The notes under the pieces are model-generated. The model was not told the DNA's origin and made no database searches. It saw only the letters and a list, made by a program, of their open reading frames with translations. Source: Pseudomonadota bacterium (lineage in GTDB: Bacteria; Pseudomonadota; Alphaproteobacteria; Kiloniellales; J153). Taken from it: DNA of 6,003 bases. The translations under genes and the position numbers were made by a program. Positions within the stretch are counted from its first letter, which is position 1; every line of letters starts with the position of its first letter. This document shows positions 1 to 5,724 of this stretch, in pieces. Location: the NCBI GenBank assembly GCA_022572105.1, contig JACZWN010000057.1, positions 9,739-15,741 of the forward strand. The letters run 5' to 3'.

Positions 1-1
1 G

Positions 2-811
2 CAAGCAGACGCCGCGCTCGCCTGGGCGCCGGGGGAGTTGAGCGGCGCGGCCCGCCTGCGCCTGGACGACCTGTCGTTCGACAGCGACGCGGCCGCGGTG
101 CAAGGGCTCGACCTCGACCTGCGCCTGGACCGGCTGTTCCCGCCCAGCAGTCCGGCAGGCCAACGCCTGAGCGTGCGGCGCATCGACCCGGGCGTGGCGC
201 TCGACGATATCGACGTCCGGTTCCAGGTCCGGCCCGGCGCGCCGACCCGATTGGCGATCGAACGGGGCGCGCTGTCGGTGAGCGGTGGACGCTTGCTCCT
301 GCGCGACCTGCTGGTCGACCCGGCGGCCGAGCGCCAGGACCTGACGATCGAGGTCGAAGGGCTCGCCCTGGCCGAGCTGTTCCGCATCCTCGACGTCGAG
401 GGCCTGTCGGGCACCGGGCGTCTGTCGGGCAAGATCCCGATCGCACTGGTGGGCGAGACCGTGATCGTCGAGGCCGGCCGACTCGAGGCCGACGCCCCCG
501 GCCGCTTGCGCTTCCGCTCCGAACAGGCCGCGCAAGCGCTAGCCGGCGCCGGCGAATCCGCCGATTTGATGCTGCGCGTGCTCCAGAACTTCCATTACGA
601 CGAGCTGTCGCTGGCCATCGACAAGCCGGCCGAAACCGATGCCCGCCTGGCCCTCGTTCTCCTGGGCAAGAATCCCGACGTATTGGACGGATACCCGTTC
701 CGCCTCAACATCAATCTGGAGGGCGATATGGGCAAACTGGCCGAAGCTTTGCGCCAGGCCTACAGCCTGTCGAATCGCATGCTGCGCCGCGTTTGGCGTC
801 CCGGGCCGTGA
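2..811 (+). CDS. ydbH: YdbH-family AsmA/TamB-like envelope protein, C-terminal part (5' end outside window)
   Basis: The reading frame is open from base 2 to a TGA at 809-811, so this is the last 269 codons of a longer gene. An in-frame TTG at 38 is not needed as a start. The end resembles the C-terminus of YdbH (Pfam 'dicarboxylate transport', AsmA-like superfamily): a Leu-Gln-Asn-Phe-His-Tyr segment at 581-598, then Gly-Lys-Asn-Pro (665-676), and an Asn-Ile-Asn-Leu strand before a closing amphipathic helix. Alternating hydrophobic residues fit the beta-rich groove of these proteins. From family knowledge, YdbH acts redundantly with TamB and YhdP in moving phospholipid between inner and outer membranes, usually with the lipoprotein YnbE and the periplasmic protein YdbL. 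Neither partner gene follows here. The very high GC and steady codon use suggest native chromosome. The N-terminal membrane anchor lies outside the window and cannot be checked. Confidence 0.8.
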   Translation, partial: QADAALAWAPGELSGAARLRLDDLSFDSDAAAVQGLDLDLRLDRLFPPSSPAGQRLSVRRIDPGVALDDIDVRFQVRPGAPTRLAIERGALSVSGGRLLLRDLLVDPAAERQDLTIEVEGLALAELFRILDVEGLSGTGRLSGKIPIALVGETVIVEAGRLEADAPGRLRFRSEQAAQALAGAGESADLMLRVLQNFHYDELSLAIDKPAETDARLALVLLGKNPDVLDGYPFRLNINLEGDMGKLAEALRQAYSLSNRMLRRVWRPGP

Positions 812-856
812 TCCGTCCGGGGTCGAGTGAAATCGCGAATCACTGCTTGTCAGCAC

Positions 857-896
857 CGCCGTCCTTGGGCGAGCATGGAGCGCAGTTCGGACGGCG
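857..896 (+). terminator. GC-rich hairpin after ydbH, possible terminator
   Basis: CGCCGTCC (857-864) is perfectly complementary to GGACGGCG (889-896), with a 24-nt loop. It lies 45 bp after the ydbH stop and just before the drop in GC content. No T-run follows, so it is not a canonical intrinsic terminator. It could end ydbH transcription, be a structured RNA end, or be chance in GC-rich DNA. Confidence 0.3.
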
Positions 897-910
897 CCCG
901 GTTTCCGTAG

Positions 911-939
911 TTAAGAATTTGGCGTGTGCAAAATGCTAT
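911..939 (+). promoter_or_regulatory. weak candidate promoter for the nucleotidyltransferase
   Basis: TTAAGA (911-916, 4/6 to the sigma-70 -35 box) and TGCTAT (934-939, 3/6 to the -10 box) are 17 bp apart in a locally AT-rich stretch. Transcription would start near 946, upstream of ATG 974 but downstream of the alternative GTG at 926. The match is weak and rests on spacing and position only. Confidence 0.2.
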
Positions 940-973
940 CGCCTATTCGAAGAAGGCATCATTGGTCGCTGTC

Positions 974-1516
974 ATGAAATCGGAAATGACATCCCGTGAC
1001 GTCACCGAGTTCTATCGCCAGATGGATTTGCTCGGTATTGAAATCTGGATCGATGCTGGCTGGGGCGTCGACGCCTTGCTGGGAAAACAGACTCGCACAC
1101 ACGTCGATCTGGACATTGTGCTCCGCAAGAAGGACCGTGGATCGGTGATCGAATTTCTGAGAAAACGGGGCTTCCGGGAGATACCGCGGGAAGACAGCAG
1201 ACCGTGGAATTTCGTCATGGGAAACGGCGACGGCAAGGAGGTGGATTTTCATATCATCGTTCTTGATGATGAAGGCAATGGCCTCTATGGGCCGCCGGAG
1301 GCCGGAGAAGGTATGTATCCGGCAGATGCCCTTCAAGGGAGGGGAACTGTTGATGGCCTGCCCGTGAGATGCATATCACCCGAATTTCAGATCCGCTCGC
1401 ACACCGGTTACGAATTTGACGAGACGGATGTCAAAGATGTGACTGCGCTAGCCCACAGGTTCGGCTTGGACATACCGCAAGAATATCTGAGTGTTTCTAC
1501 AAAAGCAGATAAATGA
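974..1516 (+). CDS. Nucleotidyltransferase, lincosamide/aminoglycoside-2''-adenylyltransferase type
   Basis: A 180-residue protein of the LnuA / aminoglycoside-2''-adenylyltransferase family (nucleotidyltransferase fold). The family transfers AMP from ATP to a hydroxyl of an antibiotic such as lincomycin or an aminoglycoside. Visible motifs: Trp-Ile-Asp-Ala-Gly-Trp-Gly-Val-Asp-Ala-Leu-Leu-Gly (25-37), the metal-binding pair Asp45-Leu-Asp47 after Arg-Thr-His-Val, and a third likely carboxylate, Asp91, in Glu-Val-Asp-Phe-His. The usual Gly-Gly-Trp appears as Ala-Gly-Trp (28-30). The length and C-terminal helix are normal. The start is uncertain: the frame opens at GTG 926, with ATGs at 974 and 986. 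None has a good ribosome-binding site; AGAAGG at 951-956 is 17 nt before ATG 974. I chose 974 because the family core begins shortly after it. GC is well below that of ydbH (48-57% in two counted 60-base blocks), suggesting acquisition. The substrate is unknown and many chromosomal homologues have no proven resistance role. Confidence 0.8.
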   Translation: MKSEMTSRDVTEFYRQMDLLGIEIWIDAGWGVDALLGKQTRTHVDLDIVLRKKDRGSVIEFLRKRGFREIPREDSRPWNFVMGNGDGKEVDFHIIVLDDEGNGLYGPPEAGEGMYPADALQGRGTVDGLPVRCISPEFQIRSHTGYEFDETDVKDVTALAHRFGLDIPQEYLSVSTKADK

Positions 1517-1533
1517 TAAGCGCTTCCTCATGT

Positions 1534-1556
1534 GCGGCACTGAAATGCGCAGCCGC
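1534..1556 (+). terminator. weak hairpin after the nucleotidyltransferase gene
   Basis: GCGGC (1534-1538) can pair with GCCGC (1552-1556) over a 13-nt loop, and the right arm lies within a perfect 12-bp palindrome (1552-1563). It sits 18 bp after the stop. There is no T-run, so termination is only a possibility. Confidence 0.2.
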
Positions 1557-1612
1557 CGGCGGCCCCCACGCAAAACAAGGGACAAGCACTGGCGGAGTCG
1601 GCTTCGGGTCCA

Positions 1613-1756
1613 GGCTGTGTCAAAACTCGGTATCGAGACCTTCCGCGCAATAATCGAATTTGGAAGGCAACGTAGGCGAATCATTATTGCGGCTGAGGCC
1701 AACTTATTGAATCATTATTTCGTCTCGGCCACCAAAAAAAGAGTTTCCACACAGCC
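1613..1756. mobile_element. MITE-like element or remnant of an IS, 144 bp
   Basis: GGCTGTGTCAAAACTC (1613-1628) faces GAGTTTCCACACAGCC (1741-1756); reversed and complemented they match at 14 of 16 bases. Termini of this kind (GGCTGTG...) recur in several IS families, but I cannot assign one with certainty. The inverted symmetry continues inward imperfectly: CGAGAC at 1634-1639 mirrors GTCTCG at 1722-1727, and CGCAATAAT (1646-1654) mirrors ATTATTGCG (1683-1691). The interior is AT-rich and contains no convincing protein. No clear target-site duplication flanks it (left flank ends GGTCCA, right begins TCAGCC). It is either a miniature inverted-repeat element or the fused ends of a deleted IS. 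Confidence 0.6.
1678..1719 (+). repeat. 11-bp direct repeat inside the MITE-like element
   Basis: GAATCATTATT occurs at 1678-1688 and again at 1709-1719, 31 bp apart start to start. Similarity continues loosely into a CT...GGCCA segment after each copy (about 1694-1701 and 1724-1731). It may be a transposase- or host-factor-binding repeat or an internal duplication. Confidence 0.5.
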
Positions 1757-1778
1757 TCAGCCACTTCCGGACATTCCT

Positions 1779-1797
1779 ATCATCTAGAATTGATGAT
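1779..1797. promoter_or_regulatory. palindrome ATCATC-N7-GATGAT, candidate operator
   Basis: ATCATC (1779-1784) and GATGAT (1792-1797) form a perfect 6-bp inverted repeat around a 7-bp AT-rich centre, 68 bp upstream of the molybdoenzyme ATG. The size and position suit a dimeric repressor or activator. It overlaps TTGATG (1790-1795), a possible -35 box; about 17 bp further on there is only a poor -10 (CTGTAG region), so the promoter itself is not convincing. Confidence 0.3.
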
Positions 1798-1851
1798 GTG
1801 CTAAACTGCAATCCTGTAGCAAATCGGACTGACCATACCCCAATCGACTCC

Positions 1852-1858
1852 AAGGTGG
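1852..1858 (+). promoter_or_regulatory. ribosome-binding site that selects ATG 1865
   Basis: AAGGTGG lies 6 nt before the ATG at 1865. A GTG at 1862 is directly upstream in the same frame, but spacing favours the ATG, giving a 798-residue protein. Confidence 0.55.
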
Positions 1859-1864
1859 TTTGTG

Positions 1865-4261
1865 ATGTCTGCCGACAATCCAACAACTGAACAAGTTCCT
1901 AGTTTCTGCGCCCTGTGCATCTCACGCTGCGGCGCGATCGCAACAGTCGAGAACGGCCGCTTTGTCGCCCTGAAGCCTGATCCGTCACATCCAACCGGCC
2001 AGGCGCTCTGCATCAAAGGAAGGGTTGCGCCGGAGCTTGTCTATCATCCCGACCGGTTACTTTACCCGATGAAACGAACGCGGCCGAAGGGCGATGCCGA
2101 TTCCGGTTGGCAGCGGATCAGTTGGGATGAAGCACTCGACACGGTGGCGAAAAAACTGACGGAGCTGTCGGACCAGTATGGTCCCGAAACCGTCGCCTTC
2201 AACAACGCCTCTCCCTCCACCTCCGCCCTGTCGGATTCGGTGGACTGGATCCGTCGCTTGAGAAGGGCATTTGGCAGCCCCAATCATTCCATTTCGATGG
2301 AGCTTTGCGGCTGGGGTCGTTACCTGGCCAACCAATATTCTTTTGGGGTCGGGCTTCCCGCCGACTGTATGCCTGATTTAGAGAATGCCGGCTGCATTCT
2401 GTTCTGGGGGTATAACCCGACGGTGTCCCGGATCGCCCATGCCACGGCGACCGTGGCTGCACAGAAACGCGGTGCGCGGTTAATCGTCGTGGATCCGCGC
2501 CTGGCCGGGCTGGCGCGCAAGGCCGATCAGTGGTTGCGGGTCCGACCCGGCAGTGACGGCGCCCTGGCCCTCGGCCTGGCCCATGTGATGATCGACCGGG
2601 GATGGTACGATGAAGGCTTCGTGCGCAATTGGACCAATGGCCCACTGCTGATCCGCGCCGACAATGGACGGTTTCTTCGCGAACAGGATCTTGCCCGATC
2701 TGGTGCGGCAGAAAATTATCTGGCTTGGGACCAAACCGATGGGCGGCCGGTTGCCTATGACCCAAGTCTCGGCAGTTACGCAGCAGATAACTCGAAGCTC
2801 GCCCTATTCGGCAGCTTCGACATCGAGACCTTGCAGGGATCCGTTACCTGCCGGCCCGCTTTCCAGCTCACGACCGAACTTTGCGGCCGCTATGATCCAA
2901 AAGAAGTCGAAAGAATAACCGGCGTCGAGGCGGACCAAGTTATACGAACCGCGCAAATGCTGTGGGACGCGCGACCGGTCGCTTACATGGCCTGGAGTGG
3001 GCTTGAGCAACAATCCAACGCGACCCAGATCGCGCGGGCGATCGGCTTGGTTTATGCCCTAACTGGAAATTTCGATGCCAAAGGTGGCAATGTCCAATTT
3101 CCAGCAGCGCCCAGCGCCAATATCCAGGGCGACGACATGTTGTCGGCAGAGCAGCGCGCCAAAACCCTCGGGCTTGCGGACCGCCCGCTCGGTCCTTCAC
3201 GCTTTGATCATGTCACGTCGGCTGAAATTTATCGGGCGATTTTGGACCACCAACCCTATGCCGTCCGTGGTCTCGTCAGTTTTGGCTCGAACCTGCTCGT
3301 CGCCCATGCGGATTGCGAGCGCGGGCGTGAGGCCCTGGCAGCCCTGGATTTCCATGTCCATGCCGATCTCTTTATGAACCCAAGCGCGGAAATGGCCGAT
3401 ATTGTCCTGCCGACGACCAGTCCGTTCGAATCCGAAGCGTTGAAAATCGGCTTCGAGATAAGTGAAGCGGCCTGTTCCTTGATCCAATTGCGCAAAAAGC
3501 TGGTTGAACCCCGGGGGGAAGCTCGTTCGGATATCCAGATCATTTTCGATCTCGCTTGTCGCCTTGGCTTCGGCCAAGTTTTCTGGGACGGGGACATCGA
3601 TTCCGCCTATCGCCACCAACTGGCGCCGAGTGGGGTGACACTCGAAACCTTGCGGGAAAATCCAGCCGGCGTGCGCGTGCCGCTGCAAACCCGTTATCAA
3701 AAATATGCCGAGCGCACGGACAATGTGCCGCGCGGTTTCGATACGCCATCGCGCAAGGTCGAGTTCTATTCGGAGACCTTTTTGAAGCAAGGCTATCCAC
3801 CGCTACCGGACTATGAAGAACCACTGGTCGGACCCCATTCGAGGCCGGATCTTGCGTCACGCTATCCGTTGATCCTGACCTGCGCGAAAGACTCGCTTTA
3901 TTGCGAAAGTCAGCACCGTGGCCTACCAAGCTTGCGGCGCCGGGCGCTCGATCCCCAAGTTGACCTTCATCCGGCGGCGGCGGCGGCGCGCGAGATCGGA
4001 CCCGGCGACTGGGTCATAATCGAAACTCCCAAAGGTCGGGTGCGTGCCCGGGCTCGTATCAATGAGGCGCTGGATCCGCAAGTGGTCTGCGGGCAGCACG
4101 GGTGGTGGCAGGCCTGCCCTGAAATCGGTGCTCCCGGCTTCGAACCATTCGGCCCGGACAGCGCTAATTTCAATCTCTTGATAGGCCACGATGACGTCGA
4201 CCCAGTTAGCGGCTCCGTACCGCTGCGCGCATATGTCTGCGAGATCAAGCGACTACTGTGA
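1865..4261 (+). CDS. Molybdopterin-dependent oxidoreductase, DMSO reductase superfamily, catalytic subunit
   Basis: A full-length 798-residue enzyme of the prokaryotic Mo/W-bis-MGD family (BisC-like: formate dehydrogenase, nitrate, thiosulfate and polysulfide reductases). The N-terminus has a 4Fe-4S set Cys15-x2-Cys18-x3-Cys22-x26-Cys49. Next comes the catalytic domain with a probable Mo ligand, Cys148, in Glu-Leu-Cys-Gly-Trp-Gly-Arg. Family landmarks follow: Val-Asp-Pro-Arg (208-211), Thr-Gly-Asn-Phe-Asp-Ala-Lys-Gly-Gly-Asn (400-409) and Ala-Asp-Ile-Val-Leu-Pro-Thr-Thr (511-518). The molybdopterin-dinucleotide-binding domain runs from about 667 to 790 with Gly-Pro-Gly-Asp-Trp-Val (712-717) and Asp-Pro-Val-Ser-Gly near the end. 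There is no twin-arginine signal, so it should be cytoplasmic. No iron-sulfur, membrane or chaperone subunit is nearby; an IS begins 37 bp after the stop, so downstream partners may have been lost. The redox reaction and substrate cannot be inferred; 'formate dehydrogenase' would be a guess. Confidence 0.9.
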   Translation: MSADNPTTEQVPSFCALCISRCGAIATVENGRFVALKPDPSHPTGQALCIKGRVAPELVYHPDRLLYPMKRTRPKGDADSGWQRISWDEALDTVAKKLTELSDQYGPETVAFNNASPSTSALSDSVDWIRRLRRAFGSPNHSISMELCGWGRYLANQYSFGVGLPADCMPDLENAGCILFWGYNPTVSRIAHATATVAAQKRGARLIVVDPRLAGLARKADQWLRVRPGSDGALALGLAHVMIDRGWYDEGFVRNWTNGPLLIRADNGRFLREQDLARSGAAENYLAWDQTDGRPVAYDPSLGSYAADNSKLALFGSFDIETLQGSVTCRPAFQLTTELCGRYDPKEVERITGVEADQVIRTAQMLWDARPVAYMAWSGLEQQSNATQIARAIGLVYALTGNFDAKGGNVQFPAAPSANIQGDDMLSAEQRAKTLGLADRPLGPSRFDHVTSAEIYRAILDHQPYAVRGLVSFGSNLLVAHADCERGREALAALDFHVHADLFMNPSAEMADIVLPTTSPFESEALKIGFEISEAACSLIQLRKKLVEPRGEARSDIQIIFDLACRLGFGQVFWDGDIDSAYRHQLAPSGVTLETLRENPAGVRVPLQTRYQKYAERTDNVPRGFDTPSRKVEFYSETFLKQGYPPLPDYEEPLVGPHSRPDLASRYPLILTCAKDSLYCESQHRGLPSLRRRALDPQVDLHPAAAAAREIGPGDWVIIETPKGRVRARARINEALDPQVVCGQHGWWQACPEIGAPGFEPFGPDSANFNLLIGHDDVDPVSGSVPLRAYVCEIKRLL

Positions 4262-4264
4262 AAG

Positions 4265-4281
4265 AGTGCGGAAACTGCACT
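4265..4281 (+). terminator. short hairpin after the molybdoenzyme gene
   Basis: AGTGC (4265-4269) pairs with GCACT (4277-4281) over a 7-nt loop, directly after the stop codon. The stem is short with no T-run, so termination is doubtful. Confidence 0.2.
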
Positions 4282-4298
4282 TGGAGAACTTCCGAAAG

Positions 4299-4324
4299 GA
4301 GCTATACCCGAAAGTTGGTGATGG
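4299..4324 (+). repeat. Left terminal inverted repeat of the IS
   Basis: It matches the reverse complement of 5656-5681 at 21 of 26 bases: GAGCTAT, then a divergent five bases, then AAAGTTGGTGA, one mismatch and GG. A TATACC at 4303-4308 with TTGGAG at 4281-4286 (16-bp spacing) could form a weak inward hybrid promoter for the transposase. Confidence 0.8.
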
Positions 4325-4338
4325 GATGAGATGAGGGC

Positions 4339-4393
4339 GGCGTATCCTGGCGATGATCGAGTCGCCATTTTCCGAAGAAGGAAGGGATACGCC
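4339..4393 (+). promoter_or_regulatory. Nested fold-back over the transposase ribosome-binding region
   Basis: GGCGTATCC (4339-4347) is perfectly complementary to GGATACGCC (4385-4393), which ends at the base before the transposase ATG. Inside, TGGCGA (4348-4353) pairs with TCGCCA (4362-4367) over an 8-nt loop, stacking on the outer stem. The Shine-Dalgarno GAAGGAAGGG runs into the right arm. In the mRNA this would hinder ribosome access and lower transposase translation. Confidence 0.55.
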
Positions 4394-5650
4394 ATGACCG
4401 AGGATACAGTTGTCCAGCTTCGCCAACCAGGGACATTTTCGGAGGATCCGCTGACCGAGATTTTGCGCCTTGGCGCGCGGCGTCTTCTGGCCCAAGCGGT
4501 TGAGATGGAGGTGACGACTTTCGTCGAGATGCACGCCGATCTGACGGATGACGCGGGCCGGCGGCGGGTTGTTCGCCACGGGTATTTGCCAGAGCGCGAG
4601 ATCCAGACCGGCATTGGTCCGGTTGCGGTGCGCTGTCCCAGGGTGCGCGACCGAGGCGCCGGCGAGACGGGGTCGCGGATTCGCTTCACCTCGGCGATCC
4701 TGCCGCCCTATCTCAGGCGCGCCAAGTCGATCGAGGAACTCCTGCCCTGGCTTTACCTGAAGGGCATCTCGACGGGCGATTTCTCGGAGGCGCTTGCGGC
4801 GCTATTGGGGCCCGAGGCGCCCGGGCTCTCGGCCTCGACCATTGCCCGCCTCAAGGAGGTCTGGCAAGGGGAGATGGAGCATTGGCAACGGCGCGATCTC
4901 TCGGCCAGGCGTTACGTCTACTTCTGGGCCGACGGCGTCTACTTCTCGCCACGGCTCGATCACGACAAGCAATGCATGTGCGTGATCATCGGCGCCGATG
5001 AGCTGGGCCGCAAGGAGCTGCTGGCGGTCGCCGACGGCTACCGGGAGAGCGCCCAGTCGTGGCGCGAAGTGCTGCTCGATCTCAAGCGCCGCGGCCTGGT
5101 GATCGCGCCCGAACTGGCCACCGGCGACGGTGCGCTCGGCTTCTGGAAAGCCTTGCGCGAGGTCTACGGGACGACGCGCGAGCAGCGCTGTTGGGTGCAC
5201 AAGACCGCCAACGTGCTCAACAAGCTCCCCAAGTCCGCCCAGCCACGCGCCAAGCAACACTTGCAGGACATCTGGATGGCCGAGACCAAGCAAGACGCGG
5301 AGAAGGCCTTCGATTTCTTCCTCGAGGCCTACGGTGCCAAGTACGACAAGGCGGTGGCCTGCCTGGCCAAGGACCGGGACGTTCTGCTGACCTTCTACGG
5401 TTTTCCGGCCGAGCACTGGAAGCACATCAGAACCACCAACCCCATAGAGAGCACCTTCGCGACCGTGCGCCTCAGGACCACCAAGACCAAGGGCTGCCTC
5501 AGCCGCAAGACGGCGCTCACCATGGTCTTCAAGCTGTGCCAGTCGGCCAGCAAGAAGTGGCGCCGCCTGGATGGCGCGCACCAGATCGCCGAGATCATTC
5601 AAGGCGTCAAATTCAAGGACGGAGAAAAGCTAACCGAACGCGCCGCCTGA
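4394..5650 (+). CDS. IS256-family (mutator-type) transposase
   Basis: A 418-residue DDE transposase that cuts and joins the ends of its IS, normally by copy-out-paste-in through a circular intermediate. Catalytic residues are visible: Asp180 in Tyr-Phe-Trp-Ala-Asp-Gly-Val-Tyr, Asp245 in Thr-Gly-Asp-Gly-Ala-Leu-Gly-Phe, and Glu352 in Thr-Thr-Asn-Pro-Ile-Glu-Ser. The family's Cys-x2-His motif is Cys266-Trp-Val-His269, between the second Asp and the Glu in the inserted helical domain. The Arg/Lys-rich segment after Glu352 (359-372) is typical. The N-terminal 110 residues hold the DNA-binding region. I chose ATG 4394, preceded by GAAGGAAGGG about 7 nt upstream; an in-frame ATG at 4331 would add 21 unusual residues and lies within the leader fold-back. 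Length is normal, with no frameshift or stop. Confidence 0.93.
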   Translation: MTEDTVVQLRQPGTFSEDPLTEILRLGARRLLAQAVEMEVTTFVEMHADLTDDAGRRRVVRHGYLPEREIQTGIGPVAVRCPRVRDRGAGETGSRIRFTSAILPPYLRRAKSIEELLPWLYLKGISTGDFSEALAALLGPEAPGLSASTIARLKEVWQGEMEHWQRRDLSARRYVYFWADGVYFSPRLDHDKQCMCVIIGADELGRKELLAVADGYRESAQSWREVLLDLKRRGLVIAPELATGDGALGFWKALREVYGTTREQRCWVHKTANVLNKLPKSAQPRAKQHLQDIWMAETKQDAEKAFDFFLEAYGAKYDKAVACLAKDRDVLLTFYGFPAEHWKHIRTTNPIESTFATVRLRTTKTKGCLSRKTALTMVFKLCQSASKKWRRLDGAHQIAEIIQGVKFKDGEKLTERAA

Positions 5651-5655
5651 ATCCA

Positions 5656-5681
5656 CCGTCACCAACTTTTGACAATAGCTC
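5656..5681 (-). repeat. Right terminal inverted repeat of the IS
   Basis: The partner of the left repeat, 21 of 26 matching on the opposite strand, beginning 5 bp after the transposase stop. Unlike the left end, it contains TTGACA on the + strand. Confidence 0.8.
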
Positions 5682-5697
5682 GCCGAAGCCATCCCAT
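5669..5697 (+). promoter_or_regulatory. Outward -35 box in the IS right end, possible hybrid promoter
   Basis: A perfect sigma-70 -35 TTGACA (5669-5674) points out of the IS. At 17-bp spacing the flanking DNA offers TCCCAT (5692-5697), which matches the -10 consensus at 3 of 6. Transcription would start near 5704 and read into the gene at 5725. Outward -35 boxes forming hybrid promoters are established for IS256 itself; here the -10 is weak. Confidence 0.4.
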
Positions 5698-5709
5698 GGG
5701 GGTGTACCC

Positions 5710-5715
5710 GGAGGA
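5710..5715 (+). promoter_or_regulatory. Ribosome-binding site of the last gene
   Basis: GGAGGA lies 9 nt before ATG 5725, a strong site that fixes the start of a gene otherwise lacking recognisable homology. Confidence 0.75.
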
Positions 5716-5724
5716 AGTCTCATA

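Larger units (their letters stand above)
4299..5681 (+). mobile_element. Complete IS256-family insertion sequence, about 1383 bp
   Basis: One transposase gene is bounded by terminal inverted repeats that both begin GAGCTAT. The length is typical of IS256-family elements (about 1.3-1.5 kb). Both ends and the DDE residues look intact, so it may be active. The 8 bases outside the left end (TCCGAAAG, 4291-4298) and outside the right end (GCCGAAGC, 5682-5689) match at only 5 of 8, so the 8-9 bp target duplication usual for the family is not clear. Either the copy is old or its ends were brought together by rearrangement. Edges are set by the outer limit of repeat matching and could be off by one or two bases. 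Confidence 0.85.

Noticed and set aside
1517..1612. An integron attC site after the nucleotidyltransferase gene, which would make it a gene cassette
   Set aside because: No paired RYYYAAC/GTTRRRY core sites could be found; the hairpin there is a simple GC-rich palindrome.
1678..1731. Short repeats suggesting a CRISPR array
   Set aside because: Only two imperfect units with AT-rich content, no regular spacing series and no cas genes; they belong to the MITE-like element.
1491..1787. A 98-codon open frame spanning the gap after the nucleotidyltransferase gene
   Set aside because: It overlaps the end of that gene, runs straight through the inverted-repeat element, is rich in Arg with no domain pattern and has no ribosome-binding site.
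1757..1864. A molybdenum-cofactor riboswitch upstream of the molybdoenzyme gene
   Set aside because: The leader is only about 100 nt and shows a single small palindrome rather than the multi-stem Moco RNA architecture.
3197..3790. A 197-codon open frame on the - strand inside the molybdoenzyme gene
   Set aside because: It overlaps a full-length conserved enzyme in the opposite direction and shows no family features of its own.
4331..4393. Longer transposase start at ATG 4331
   Set aside because: The added 21 residues have no family match and lie in the leader fold-back; ATG 4394 has a good Shine-Dalgarno and a typical IS256-family N-terminus.
4802..5602. A 266-codon open frame on the - strand inside the transposase gene
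   Set aside because: It is antisense to a conserved DDE transposase in GC-rich DNA, where mirror frames stay open by codon bias; the product is Leu/Gly/Ala-rich without motifs.
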